Positions 1 to 5,974 of a DNA stretch of 7,323 nt are shown piece after piece. The DNA lies in assembly GCA_902494135.1 (NCBI GenBank), contig CABUSE010000065.1:1-7323 (forward strand), written 5' to 3'. The translations under genes were made by a program, and so were the position numbers. Every line of letters starts with the position of its first letter. The stretch's first letter is position 1. This stretch comes from an uncultured Collinsella sp. (GTDB lineage: Bacteria > Actinomycetota > Coriobacteriia > Coriobacteriales > Coriobacteriaceae). A model generated the notes under the pieces. It was not told the DNA's origin, searched no databases, and saw only the letters and a list, made by a program, of their open reading frames with translations.

Positions 1-1
1 A

Positions 2-91
2 AATGCCTGCAACCGCAGCGTCAATCTGCCCCGGCACAAAGGCAGTGCACATCAACGGCATGGGAATGCGCGGGTAGCCATCGCAGTCCAT
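2..91 (-). CDS. Partial ORF running off the left edge, unrecognised
   Basis: A minus-strand reading frame runs off the left edge. If it starts at the ATG at 91, it has a GGGAG ribosome-binding site seven bases upstream (99-103) and gives 30 residues beginning MDCDGYPRIPMPL. The composition reads like protein, with no low-complexity bias. The same frame stays open upstream to about 200, with sequence such as NRSTIAALLPPDGRWK, so it may instead be the displaced 3' part of the degraded gene at 234-614. I do not recognise the family. Only the first codons are visible, so function and even authenticity are uncertain. Confidence 0.3.
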   Translation of the reverse strand, partial: MDCDGYPRIPMPLMCTAFVPGQIDAAVAGI

Positions 92-233
92 CTTCCATCT
101 CCCATCAGGTGGCAACAATGCAGCAATTGTACTCCTGTTGCTCGGGACTGGAATTTGTGGGTATCGCCTACGATTATGCCGAACGTATAAAGGAAGAGTC
201 TATTGTCGATGCTCCCAAGGTGGCTACCGAAGC

Positions 234-614
234 CTAGCTGACCTCGACATTCGGAAAAATTGCCACCCCTGTAAAAAACTCTGCCGCAGCGATGGGAAAC
301 GCATCTTCTGGGCATTCTGTCGTCTCCAGCCAGCGCTGGACTGCTGCTGTCGCCTGCGCGTTGGCGAGCGGGGCGTGGGGACCGTCCGGCGACCAGCGGT
401 GACGGGCGAGCCCTGCCGCGTGCGTGGGCCTCCATCGGCGTAGACCCATGACCCGCATGGCATCGGAGAGGTCCACCATGGCGTTCAGGACCTTACCGTC
501 CGGCACGTCCAGCCTAGCGGCTCTCTTGAACCCGAGGTCGAAGAGGACGTTGTACAAGGCATATGGGGCCGAGCGGAAGTGGATCAAAAGAGCGTTACTT
601 GACGTTTCATGCAT
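234..614 (-). CDS. Hypothetical protein, possibly a pseudogene fragment
   Basis: This is a 126-codon minus-strand frame starting at an ATG at 614. Most codons in the middle (roughly 350-540) end in G or C, as expected for a real gene in a high-GC genome, and the other five frames there look like shadows. The N-terminal half contains segments such as LLIHFRSAPYALYNVLFDLG and KVLNAMVDLSDAMRVMGL, which look helical. The ribosome-binding site is poor: a GGGGCGG lies eight bases before the ATG. The frame ends at a TAG (234-236). Beyond it the same frame continues with plausible residues (ASVATLGASTIDSSF) before another stop, so the stop may be a nonsense mutation in a longer gene. I do not recognise the family and assign no function. 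Confidence 0.35.
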   Translation of the reverse strand: MHETSSNALLIHFRSAPYALYNVLFDLGFKRAARLDVPDGKVLNAMVDLSDAMRVMGLRRWRPTHAAGLARHRWSPDGPHAPLANAQATAAVQRWLETTECPEDAFPIAAAEFFTGVAIFPNVEVS

Positions 615-680
615 AATGCCAACCGCCCCGCGACATCACGTTCGCAGCGCGCAGGGGCCGGAGAATCTTCACGATGAGAG

Positions 681-709
681 TTGACGTCTAATACCTTGCA
701 TCGTATAGT
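681..709 (+). promoter_or_regulatory. Sigma70-type promoter of the padR operon with candidate operator
   Basis: TTGACG at 681-686 and TATAGT at 704-709 are separated by 17 bp, close to the housekeeping consensus. Transcription would start near 716, leaving a leader of about 30 bases before the PadR ATG at 747. The -10 region lies in an AT-rich run (703-728) containing two GTATAG units nine bases apart (703-708, 712-717) and CATAGTATATG. This contrasts sharply with the GC-rich surroundings and is the natural place for PadR to bind its own promoter. The operator role is inferred from the autoregulation common among PadR proteins. Confidence 0.7.
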
Positions 710-746
710 GTGTATAGCATAGTATATGACGAGAGGAGGTGTGCGG

Positions 747-1067
747 ATGGAGGCACAGATGAAGCGCGGCTTCCTGGAGGCCTGCGTGCTCGCGGCCGTC
801 TCCGGCGAGGAGTCCTACGGCTACCAGATCGTGAAGGACGTACCGGCGAGCATGGGGCTCACGGAGTCGACGCTCTACCCGCTGCTCAAGCGCCTGGAGA
901 AGGCCGGGTGCATCACGGCGCGCTCCGCCGAGCACAACGGGCGGCTGCGCCGGTACTACCGCATCACGGACGACGGGCGAGCGCGCATCGAGGAGTTCCT
1001 GGCCGAGTGGCCGTCCGTACGGGAGATTTACGCATACGTTGAGGGGGCGCACCATGACGCGCGATGA
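747..1067 (+). CDS. PadR-family transcriptional regulator
   Basis: This is a 106-residue protein, the usual size of the short PadR subfamily (winged helix plus one C-terminal helix used for dimerisation). Family hallmarks are SYGYQI at about residues 23-28, the recognition region STLYPLLKRLEKAG at 41-54 and the wing RRYYRIT at 68-74. I chose the ATG at 747 because GAGAGGAGGT at 731-740 lies six bases upstream. An in-frame ATG at 726 lies ahead of that site and would add seven unlikely residues. The stop codon overlaps the next gene by 14 bases, so the two are probably translationally coupled. PadR proteins of this kind usually repress their own operon and are relieved by a ligand or envelope signal. 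The ligand cannot be read from sequence. Confidence 0.93.
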   Translation: MEAQMKRGFLEACVLAAVSGEESYGYQIVKDVPASMGLTESTLYPLLKRLEKAGCITARSAEHNGRLRRYYRITDDGRARIEEFLAEWPSVREIYAYVEGAHHDAR

Positions 1068-1677
1068 GTTCCTGGGCCGGTTGGGCGAGCTGCTCGCCTG
1101 CCTGCCGGCCGAGCAGGTGGAGGAGACCAAAGCGTTCTATGCGGAGGCCATCGCCGACCGCATGGAGGACGGTATGAGCGAGGAGGAGGCCGTGGCCGCC
1201 ATGGGCGCCCCCGGCGAGGTTGCCGAGGCCACGCTCGACGACCTGCCCGCCGTGCCGCGCGCGATCGCGAGGACGCGCCGGCGCGGCACCGCGCTGCTGT
1301 GGGTGCTGGCCATCGTGGGCTCCCCGGTGTGGGTGCCGCTGCTCGCCGCCTTCGCCGCCGTGGCCGTCACGGTCTATATCTGCATCTGGCTGCTGGCGCT
1401 CTGCGTGTGGATCGTCGCGGCGGCACTCGGGGGCGTGGGCGTAGTTGAGCTCCTGCTTGCCGTAAGCGGCGTCGCCATCGGCCACTTCCCGTACGCCCTC
1501 GTCTCGGCGGGCGTGGGGCTCGGCCTCGTCGGCGTGGCGCTCTTCGTTGGTGCTGGCGCTTGGGCCGCCTCAAAACAAATTGCGCGCCTCTCGGCGCTCT
1601 GGGCGAGGAAGGCCGCCTCGCCCTTCTGGAAGGGTAAGGGCGAGAAGGGCGGCGCTGCCGCGCATCTCGCGGCGTAG
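1054..1677 (+). CDS. DUF1700 / HAAS-domain membrane protein
   Basis: This is a 207-residue integral membrane protein. Residues 1-58 form the helical HAAS signalling domain typical of DUF1700, including FYAEAIADRMEDGMSEEEAV and the following MGAPGEVA. Hydrophobic segments at about 80-123 (probably two helices), 126-150 and 152-172 form the membrane part, followed by a short basic tail ending in KGKGEKGG. The ATG at 1054 is preceded by GAGGGGG at 1041-1047. A TTG start at 1039 is possible but unlikely. HAAS proteins are commonly encoded next to PadR regulators and are thought to work with them in sensing membrane state. The gene overlaps padR by 14 bases and is followed 15 bases later by the truncated DUF4097-like gene, consistent with one transcript. 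GC is very high throughout. Confidence 0.9.
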   Translation: MTRDEFLGRLGELLACLPAEQVEETKAFYAEAIADRMEDGMSEEEAVAAMGAPGEVAEATLDDLPAVPRAIARTRRRGTALLWVLAIVGSPVWVPLLAAFAAVAVTVYICIWLLALCVWIVAAALGGVGVVELLLAVSGVAIGHFPYALVSAGVGLGLVGVALFVGAGAWAASKQIARLSALWARKAASPFWKGKGEKGGAAAHLAA

Positions 1678-1692
1678 AAAGGAGTGAGTACC

Positions 1693-1947
1693 ATGACCAG
1701 CGCGAAGAAGATCTACCTCGCCGTGGCGGGCGGGCTCGTTGCCGCGGGTGTTGTCCTCGCAGGCATTGGCTTTATCGCTTCGGGTTTCGACCCGGCCGTG
1801 TTCACAACCCAAATCGACACGCGCGACAGCGCCATCGTGCTCGGCGGCGTCGAGGTGGACGAATACGAGAGTATCCCGTTCATCAGCCAGCTCGCCAATC
1901 TGGGCGAGATCGACACCTCCGACGTCGCGGATCCCGCCGCGCCCTAG
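1693..1947 (+). CDS. Membrane-anchored DUF4097-type protein, probably C-terminally truncated
   Basis: This is an 84-residue protein. AAGGAG at 1679-1684 lies eight bases before the chosen ATG at 1693. A GTG at 1684 lies inside that site and is rejected. Residues 5-30 are one hydrophobic segment, followed by SGFDPAVFTTQIDTRDSAIV and a GGVEVD turn. From family knowledge, third genes of PadR–DUF1700 operons in this bacterial class usually begin this way and then continue into a long repetitive DUF4097 (LiaG-like) beta-domain. Here a TAG after DPAAP ends the protein, and no DUF4097-like strand pattern appears in any plus frame downstream. It may therefore be a truncated remnant that keeps only the anchor and linker. 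A naturally short version is the alternative. Confidence 0.7.
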   Translation: MTSAKKIYLAVAGGLVAAGVVLAGIGFIASGFDPAVFTTQIDTRDSAIVLGGVEVDEYESIPFISQLANLGEIDTSDVADPAAP

Positions 1948-2359
1948 GCGCAGCGAGCCCGGGCGCTCTGCCCGCCAAGCTGCGTAAGCCGGCGAAACCC
2001 GAACCTCAACCTCTACGCAATTGGCCCTAAGCCTGCGCCGATTCGCTCTCAGCGCCGCGTGGGGGGCGTGACGCATGCCCAAAAAAGTACGAGGAGAAAG
2101 GAACGCGCCGCCCACAGCCACGCCCTTCCGCCTTCACGGGGCCACGCAGGACCGGAAGCGACTGGGCCGTGCGGTGGGGCTGTGCTTGGATTGGCTACAC
2201 TGATATGGACAGATCCGTGAGGGGCGCGAGAGACGGGACTCCGGGGAGATCTTCGAGGAGGAGTGTCTCGACTGGAAGCGCGGGTTCAGTGGAGCATGAA
2301 CCTAATCTCTGTCTCTCTTGCTTTTTTGATTTGTTGAGAAGCCGGCATTTGGGGGCATT
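1948..2359 (+). other. Gene-poor stretch with fragments of a small broken ORF
   Basis: There is no intact gene in these 412 bases. One plus frame from an ATG at 2075 (GGGGGG at 2061-2066) gives 42 residues ending RAVGLCLDWLH, a TGA at 2201-2203, and then continues in the same frame for 31 codons (IREGRERRDSGEIFEEECLD) to a TGA at 2297-2299. The second part has the acidic, charged look of a small regulator or antitoxin C-terminus, but I cannot name it. That stop overlaps by ATGA an ATG opening a 13-residue hydrophobic ORF. An inverted repeat GGTTCA/TGAACC (2283-2288, 2297-2302) lies 19 bases before a six-T run, too far for a convincing terminator. Confidence 0.3.
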
Positions 2360-3043
2360 TTGGATAGCGAACAGTTCAAACAAGAAGCTGGGAAAATAGA
2401 ACAAAGCCTGAGTGCCTTGAGAGTCGCCGAGCGCAATGCAGTGATTCCCTTCATGAACGGCGACTTTACCCAATGGGATCTATATCTGGCATCCTCCTCT
2501 GAGTATGCGATGAGACTGATAGACGGATGCATCTCCATGCTCGAGTCGAGGAATCTTGTTTGCGTCGCCCAGCTTCTCCGCGCACAGGTTGGAGTCTGCC
2601 TGCGGACATTCGCGTTATTCGCCGCGAAAGACCAGGATGACTTTCTCAAGCAGGTGTTTCAAGGTGTGCCTGTGAACAAGCTGAAAGATTTCTCGGGTGA
2701 GAAGATGTCCGATGGAAGACTTCAAGACTTACTCGAGAAGTTCGATCCAAAGGTAAAAGATGTATACAAGGTGACGTCTGGATTCGTCCACTTCTCCACT
2801 GATATTCTGCCGAGCATGGGTGTGCCTGGGGAGGGCTATGAGGTCGAGTTTAATTTTGGAGCCGAGCCCAACGAGAGAAACAATGCGCCTCTCGTGGAAT
2901 GCGGCAAGGCGTTCTGCCACTATGTCGACCTGCATCTCCAGATGCTCCATAAGGTGATTGCTTCGGATGAATGGTATGCCGATCGATTCCGTATCGATTC
3001 CGATGGTCCTGCAGACGAGGCCTCGAAAAGCGAGAAGGTGTAG
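2360..3043 (+). CDS. Hypothetical helical protein, probably acquired
   Basis: This encodes a 227-residue soluble protein with no signal peptide or membrane segment. It starts at a TTG at 2360 with GGGGG at 2351-2355 four bases upstream, a weak and tightly spaced site. An in-frame stop at 2327-2329 bars a much longer version, and no ATG is available near the 5' end. Most of the chain looks alpha-helical, including CISMLESRNLVCVAQLLRAQ (about residues 52-71) and a KVTSGFVHFS segment near the middle. The pattern vaguely recalls helical HEPN/DUF5677-like proteins of accessory regions, but I see no defining catalytic motif and do not assign the family. GC is clearly lower than in the block to its left, with many A/T-ending codons. 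Its neighbours are remnants, so it is probably a cargo gene. Confidence 0.75.
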   Translation: MDSEQFKQEAGKIEQSLSALRVAERNAVIPFMNGDFTQWDLYLASSSEYAMRLIDGCISMLESRNLVCVAQLLRAQVGVCLRTFALFAAKDQDDFLKQVFQGVPVNKLKDFSGEKMSDGRLQDLLEKFDPKVKDVYKVTSGFVHFSTDILPSMGVPGEGYEVEFNFGAEPNERNNAPLVECGKAFCHYVDLHLQMLHKVIASDEWYADRFRIDSDGPADEASKSEKV

Positions 3044-3271
3044 GTCGAACGCATTGACGCCGCCTTGACAGTATCCCGATATGATAACGAATGGGAGGTT
3101 CCCTGCGAAATGTGCGCCTTTGTATATTCTCGCTAGGAAGCCCCCGACCGATAAGGCATCGTTGAGTTCAATTTGAGTTCAGCTCGGGTGCCTGAAAATC
3201 GCCCAACTCTGATAAAAGGGGAGACGACGGTACACCACGTAGACGAGAGGCTATGGAAGTGCACGATTTGA
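3044..3271. other. Noncoding stretch with an 11-bp tandem repeat
   Basis: I see no gene here. TTGAGTTCA occurs at 3162-3170 and again at 3173-3181, an 11-bp period. GAGTTCAA recurs inverted as TTGAACTC at 3308-3315. GCCCAACT is repeated at 3201-3208 and 3301-3308. A TTGACA at 3065-3070 has no -10 element at proper spacing. A perfect TATAAT on the minus strand (3271-3276) lacks a -35 element. No rho-independent terminator follows the gene ending at 3043. Confidence 0.5.
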
Positions 3272-3573
3272 TTATATTGGCGCGCTAAACCGTCCCCGCT
3301 GCCCAACTTGAACTCCGCTCACGCGTGCATGGGGCTGCGAGAGGTAACGGCCTGCGGCCTCCTTTGTGTGCTCGATGATATCTTCGAGCATGCCGGGCAT
3401 GGCGGAGACATTCGCTGCAATCCAGCCGTGTTCAAGCGCCGTTTCGGATAGGAGCGAGAGTGGGCCGTCTTGCCCGTTCCCCTTAAACCCGTAAAGATGG
3501 TTGACAGTTTGGGGTCTCCCGGGTCTTTAGCTTTTACCGCGCTCGGTGCCTCATGGAAACTGTTGGACTTTAA
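3272..3573 (-). pseudogene. Frameshifted fragment of an AAA-type ATPase
   Basis: On the minus strand, the frame from 3573 to about 3463 reads DPGDPKLSTIFT followed by GLRGTGKTA, a clear Walker A P-loop (3489-3463). It then goes out of frame. Shifting one base at about 3461 restores LSLLSETALEHGWIAANVSA and MPGMLEDIIEHTKEAA, continuing to SGVQVG before the similarity ends near 3302. From memory this matches the N-terminal part of the actinobacterial ATP-binding proteins of the Orc1/Cdc6-like AAA group, where the P-loop is followed by a LLSLL helix and a SALPGML-like segment. A one-base deletion after GKTA explains the frame change. The fragment lacks the start, Walker B, sensor regions and C-terminal domain. 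About 100 residues remain of an expected several hundred, so it cannot make a functional ATPase. Confidence 0.8.
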
Positions 3574-4071
3574 TCAGACAGACCCAGCATGTCGTTTTCC
3601 TCCATGAGGACATCGGCTAAAACCGCAACACCTATGCTTGTTTAAGCAAACCTCCTGATAGTCGTGGAGCTGCTGTAGCCCGACATGCAGGACGTCGTTC
3701 GGCTTAAACACCGGATGCCGCATCCGCAAAACGAGTTGCGTTGCACCCAGTCCCAAAAGGCTGCCAAGTACCATGGCGCGAGCGTTGGGGTAGCCATCAT
3801 TCAGCGTGGATACATCCGGATGCGCATAGATCCAGACGATTCCAACGTTCTCGTATTTCCCGTGCGGGTAATCGAAGAGGGCAAGCGACACCATGCGGTT
3901 GCCGCCGACGGTCACGACTCTGTCGGGGTTTTCTGCCGTAAGCTTCCTCTGCGCATCCTGAATCCCCGCCAGGACTTCGTCCTCGGCATAGATGCGAACT
4001 GCCCCCCATTTCTCATGTCCAAGTTTTGGGAGGCGTTTCGCAATGCCGAGTGGGACCCCTGGACAGTCGGA
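3574..4071 (-). pseudogene. Degraded arginase-family (ureohydrolase) fragment
   Basis: A minus-strand frame of about 165 codons without a credible start, opening directly after the kinase stop, reads like the N-terminal half of an arginase/agmatinase-fold hydrolase: RVVTVGGNRMVSLALFDY, then VGIVWIYAHPDVST, then NARAMVLGSLLGLG, then FKPNDVLHVGLQQL. Family members carry GGD(H/C), DAHxD and a later H(A/G)M as manganese ligands. Here the first Asp-Cys/His is Asn-Arg, the DAHPD aspartate is Tyr and the H of HAM is Arg, each reachable by one base change. The C-terminal half with the SxDxD motif is absent. Near 3640 a one-base shift would continue the protein as IGVAVLADVLMEENDMLGL, suggesting a frameshift too. 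Family assignment is by motif recall. Confidence 0.78.
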
Positions 4072-5211
4072 TCACGTGGTGGCCCCCTTTGAGAGGGTCA
4101 CGAGCATCACGGTCCCGTTCTCGGAACTTGTTTCGACCTCTACCGTGCCACCGTGAAGCGCTGCAATCTCCCAAACGAGCGCAAGTCCGAGTCCTGCGCC
4201 GCCGTATGCCCTGCTGCGGGATTTGTCTAGGCGAAAGAACGGTTGGAAGATGCTCTCACGGTACTGCTTGGGTATTCCCGGGCCCTCATCTTTGACTCGC
4301 AGGAGCACATGGCTGTCGCTGTCGCTGATGGAGACGTTGACAGTCGAGCCGGAGCGGCTGTAACGGATGGCGTTTTCGACCAGATTAAACACCAGCCGAT
4401 AGATGAGCGTATCACTTCCGATTGCCAAAGCGTCTCCGGCGCAATCGAGGTTTACGTCCTTATTTTCGGCAAGTGGCGCAAGGTCGGTGAGGACCTCCTC
4501 GGACAAGGGACCGAGTTCAACATCGTCCTCGCAAGGAACGCTGCGGAGCTCACTCATCTCGAGCAACACCTTGGTCATCCGCGACATGCGCTCGGTTTGT
4601 TCTTGTAGCAGGCCGAGCAGCTCGGCTGTTTCGGGTTGCAGACCGGAGCGCTCGGAGATGAATAGTTCAATCTGTGCTTGCATGAGGGCGAGCGGGGTGC
4701 GCAGCTCGTGTGCGGCGTTGCCGGTAAACTGACGCTGCGCAGAGAGCCCTTCGCCAAGACGGGCGATCATGTCGTTGAAAGAGGCGCTGCATCGCTGTAG
4801 CTCGGTGGGCACATCTTCACTGAGTCTGATTTCGCTTAGGTTGTCAGGCTGCACACGCTCAACCTGGGCTGCAAAAGCCCGTAGCGGTTTGAGTGCACGG
4901 CCGCTCGCAAAGTATGCTAGCGCGCCGCCAAGGAGTGTGACTCCAGCCGTGATGTACCAGGTTGTCGTGTCAAAAGACTCCTGTGCGTCGTTTACGACGA
5001 TCGTGACCTTGTCATCGGGGGTCGCTTTCGTTGGGTCGAACGCCTGGGGCGAATCTTCGCCGGTCGCGTTAAAGGCCGAGATGTTACTGCCGATGGCATC
5101 CATGTAGCGCATGCCCGTATAGCCGACCAGGCAGTTCGTCAGCACGCATGCCGCACACGTGAGCAGTGCCGTCATAATCGTTATGCGCCATTGCAGGGAA
5201 AGCCTTTTCAT
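4072..5211 (-). CDS. Sensor histidine kinase of a two-component system
   Basis: This is a 379-residue membrane kinase. The first membrane segment is at about residues 11-32 and the second at about 86-104, enclosing a short extracytoplasmic domain of roughly 50 residues, followed by a HAMP linker (104-156). The phosphoacceptor helix reads FTGNAAHELRTPL with His168. The ATP-binding domain shows the N box NLVENAIRYS (276-285), the G1 box DEGPGIP (308-314), the F box QPFFRLD (323-329) and the G2 box GGAGLGLAL (337-345), so all catalytic boxes are intact. It would phosphorylate the regulator encoded just upstream. Its ATG overlaps that gene's stop as ATGA, implying coupled translation. The first membrane helix contains CAAC (Cys19, Cys22) and Cys27, unusual for such a segment. 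The signal is unknown. The coding frame ends one codon before the arginase remnant begins, in the same frame. Confidence 0.95.
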   Translation of the reverse strand: MKRLSLQWRITIMTALLTCAACVLTNCLVGYTGMRYMDAIGSNISAFNATGEDSPQAFDPTKATPDDKVTIVVNDAQESFDTTTWYITAGVTLLGGALAYFASGRALKPLRAFAAQVERVQPDNLSEIRLSEDVPTELQRCSASFNDMIARLGEGLSAQRQFTGNAAHELRTPLALMQAQIELFISERSGLQPETAELLGLLQEQTERMSRMTKVLLEMSELRSVPCEDDVELGPLSEEVLTDLAPLAENKDVNLDCAGDALAIGSDTLIYRLVFNLVENAIRYSRSGSTVNVSISDSDSHVLLRVKDEGPGIPKQYRESIFQPFFRLDKSRSRAYGGAGLGLALVWEIAALHGGTVEVETSSENGTVMLVTLSKGATT

Positions 5212-5882
5212 TCGCTATCCTCCATAACGTAGCCCTCTCCAATCCGATTGCGAATCGGGTCGTATCCCAAAGCGCTGCGTAGCTTTTTGCGGAGTGACGA
5301 GATGTGAACGCGGGTTGCGTTGCTAAAGCTGTTCACGCTGCTATCCCAAACGTGCTCGATAAGCTCCTCTTGACTTACCGGACGCCCCTGATTAAGCATC
5401 AGGTATTCCAAGATTCCCGTTTCCTTGCGCGTAAGAGACAAAGCCTCGCTGTTCACGGAAGCGATGCGCGCCTTGGTGTCAAAGCGGAGCTTTCCGCAGG
5501 TTAAGACTATGTCGCTTTGTGTAAAGCGTCTGAGGGTAAGGCTGCGAATTCTTGCCGCAAGCTCGTCCAGATGAAACGGCTTGGTGAGGTAATCGTTGGC
5601 GCCGGCATCGAGTCCGGCGACTTTGTCGGATACTTCGCCACGTGCGGACAGAATCAGTACCTTAGTCTCGCAGTCAGTTTTCCTAAGTTCCCTGAGTACG
5701 GTCATGCCGTCGATGCGGGGAAGGTTGAGGTCGAGTACCACGAGGTCGAAGGCCTCGACGTCCAGTAGGTCGAGCGCCTCCTGTCCGTCGTGACAGCAGT
5801 CGACGCTGTACGCCAAGTTTCGCAAACTGCGCGCGATTGCATCGCACAGTGCTCGCTCGTCTTCGACGATCAAAATACGCAT
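5208..5882 (-). CDS. OmpR/PhoB-family response regulator
   Basis: This is a 224-residue DNA-binding regulator. The receiver domain (1-118) has the acidic pocket around Asp8, phosphoacceptor Asp51 in VVLDLNLPRIDG, the conserved Ser79 in LILSA and Lys101 in LTKPF. A linker leads to a C-terminal winged-helix domain (about 125-221) with LTRKETGILEYLMLN, the recognition stretch SNATRVHISSLRKKL and the terminal GEGYVM. I chose the ATG at 5882 because AAGGGGAG (5889-5896) lies six bases upstream and MRILIVEDE is the canonical start. An upstream ATG at 5921 would add 13 atypical residues. The gene is first in a two-gene operon with the kinase and divergent from the redox operon starting at 5975. The shared spacer suggests it controls both directions, but no target is proven. 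Confidence 0.95.
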   Translation of the reverse strand: MRILIVEDERALCDAIARSLRNLAYSVDCCHDGQEALDLLDVEAFDLVVLDLNLPRIDGMTVLRELRKTDCETKVLILSARGEVSDKVAGLDAGANDYLTKPFHLDELAARIRSLTLRRFTQSDIVLTCGKLRFDTKARIASVNSEALSLTRKETGILEYLMLNQGRPVSQEELIEHVWDSSVNSFSNATRVHISSLRKKLRSALGYDPIRNRIGEGYVMEDSE

Positions 5883-5974
5883 AACAGTCTCCCCTTGCAC
5901 ATTCCAAATCGCGCTTAACACGGATTTTATAGCCGATATGGTCCAATGGTCGCGTAACGAAAGGAGTGGTCAGG
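5883..5974. promoter_or_regulatory. Divergent promoter region between the two-component system and the redox operon
   Basis: A 92-bp spacer separates two divergent operons. Rightward, TTAACA (5915-5920) and TATGGT (5937-5942) are 16 bp apart and would start transcription near 5949, ahead of AAGGAG at 5961-5966. Leftward, a TATAAA (5931-5926, minus strand) is a plausible -10 element, but its -35 is poor, as at activator-dependent promoters. ATGGTC occurs twice eight bases apart (5938-5943, 5946-5951), with a further TGGTC at 5967-5971. Direct repeats of this kind could bind the OmpR-type regulator. Binding is inference. Confidence 0.5.

Noticed and set aside
118..237. Plus-strand ORF of 39 residues (MQQLYSCC to KVATEA)
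   Set aside because: It reads like protein in its second half but is short, has only a marginal AGGTGG site, and lies opposite a minus-strand coding signal. Not listed as a gene.
424..684. Plus-strand ORF of 86 codons
   Set aside because: It is the shadow of the minus-strand frame at 234-614, and its 3' end contains the padR promoter.
1951..1972. GC-rich inverted repeat after the truncated gene as a terminator
   Set aside because: The stem has a bulge and no U-rich tract follows.
1570..2121. Minus-strand ORF of 183 codons across the DUF1700 and DUF4097 genes
   Set aside because: It is an antisense shadow in high-GC DNA. The opposite strand has family matches and ribosome-binding sites.
2283..2327. 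Hairpin followed by a T run as a rho-independent terminator
   Set aside because: The GGTTCA/TGAACC stem is weak, and the T run begins 19 bases after it, too far for a standard terminator.
3065..3093. TTGACA as a -35 promoter element
   Set aside because: No acceptable -10 hexamer occurs 16-18 bases downstream; TATGAT is only nine bases away.
3685..4092. Plus-strand ORF of 135 codons
   Set aside because: It is an antisense shadow of the arginase-family remnant, which shows recognisable motifs on the minus strand.
4243..5107. Several plus-strand ORFs over the kinase gene
   Set aside because: They are antisense to a complete histidine kinase with all catalytic boxes.
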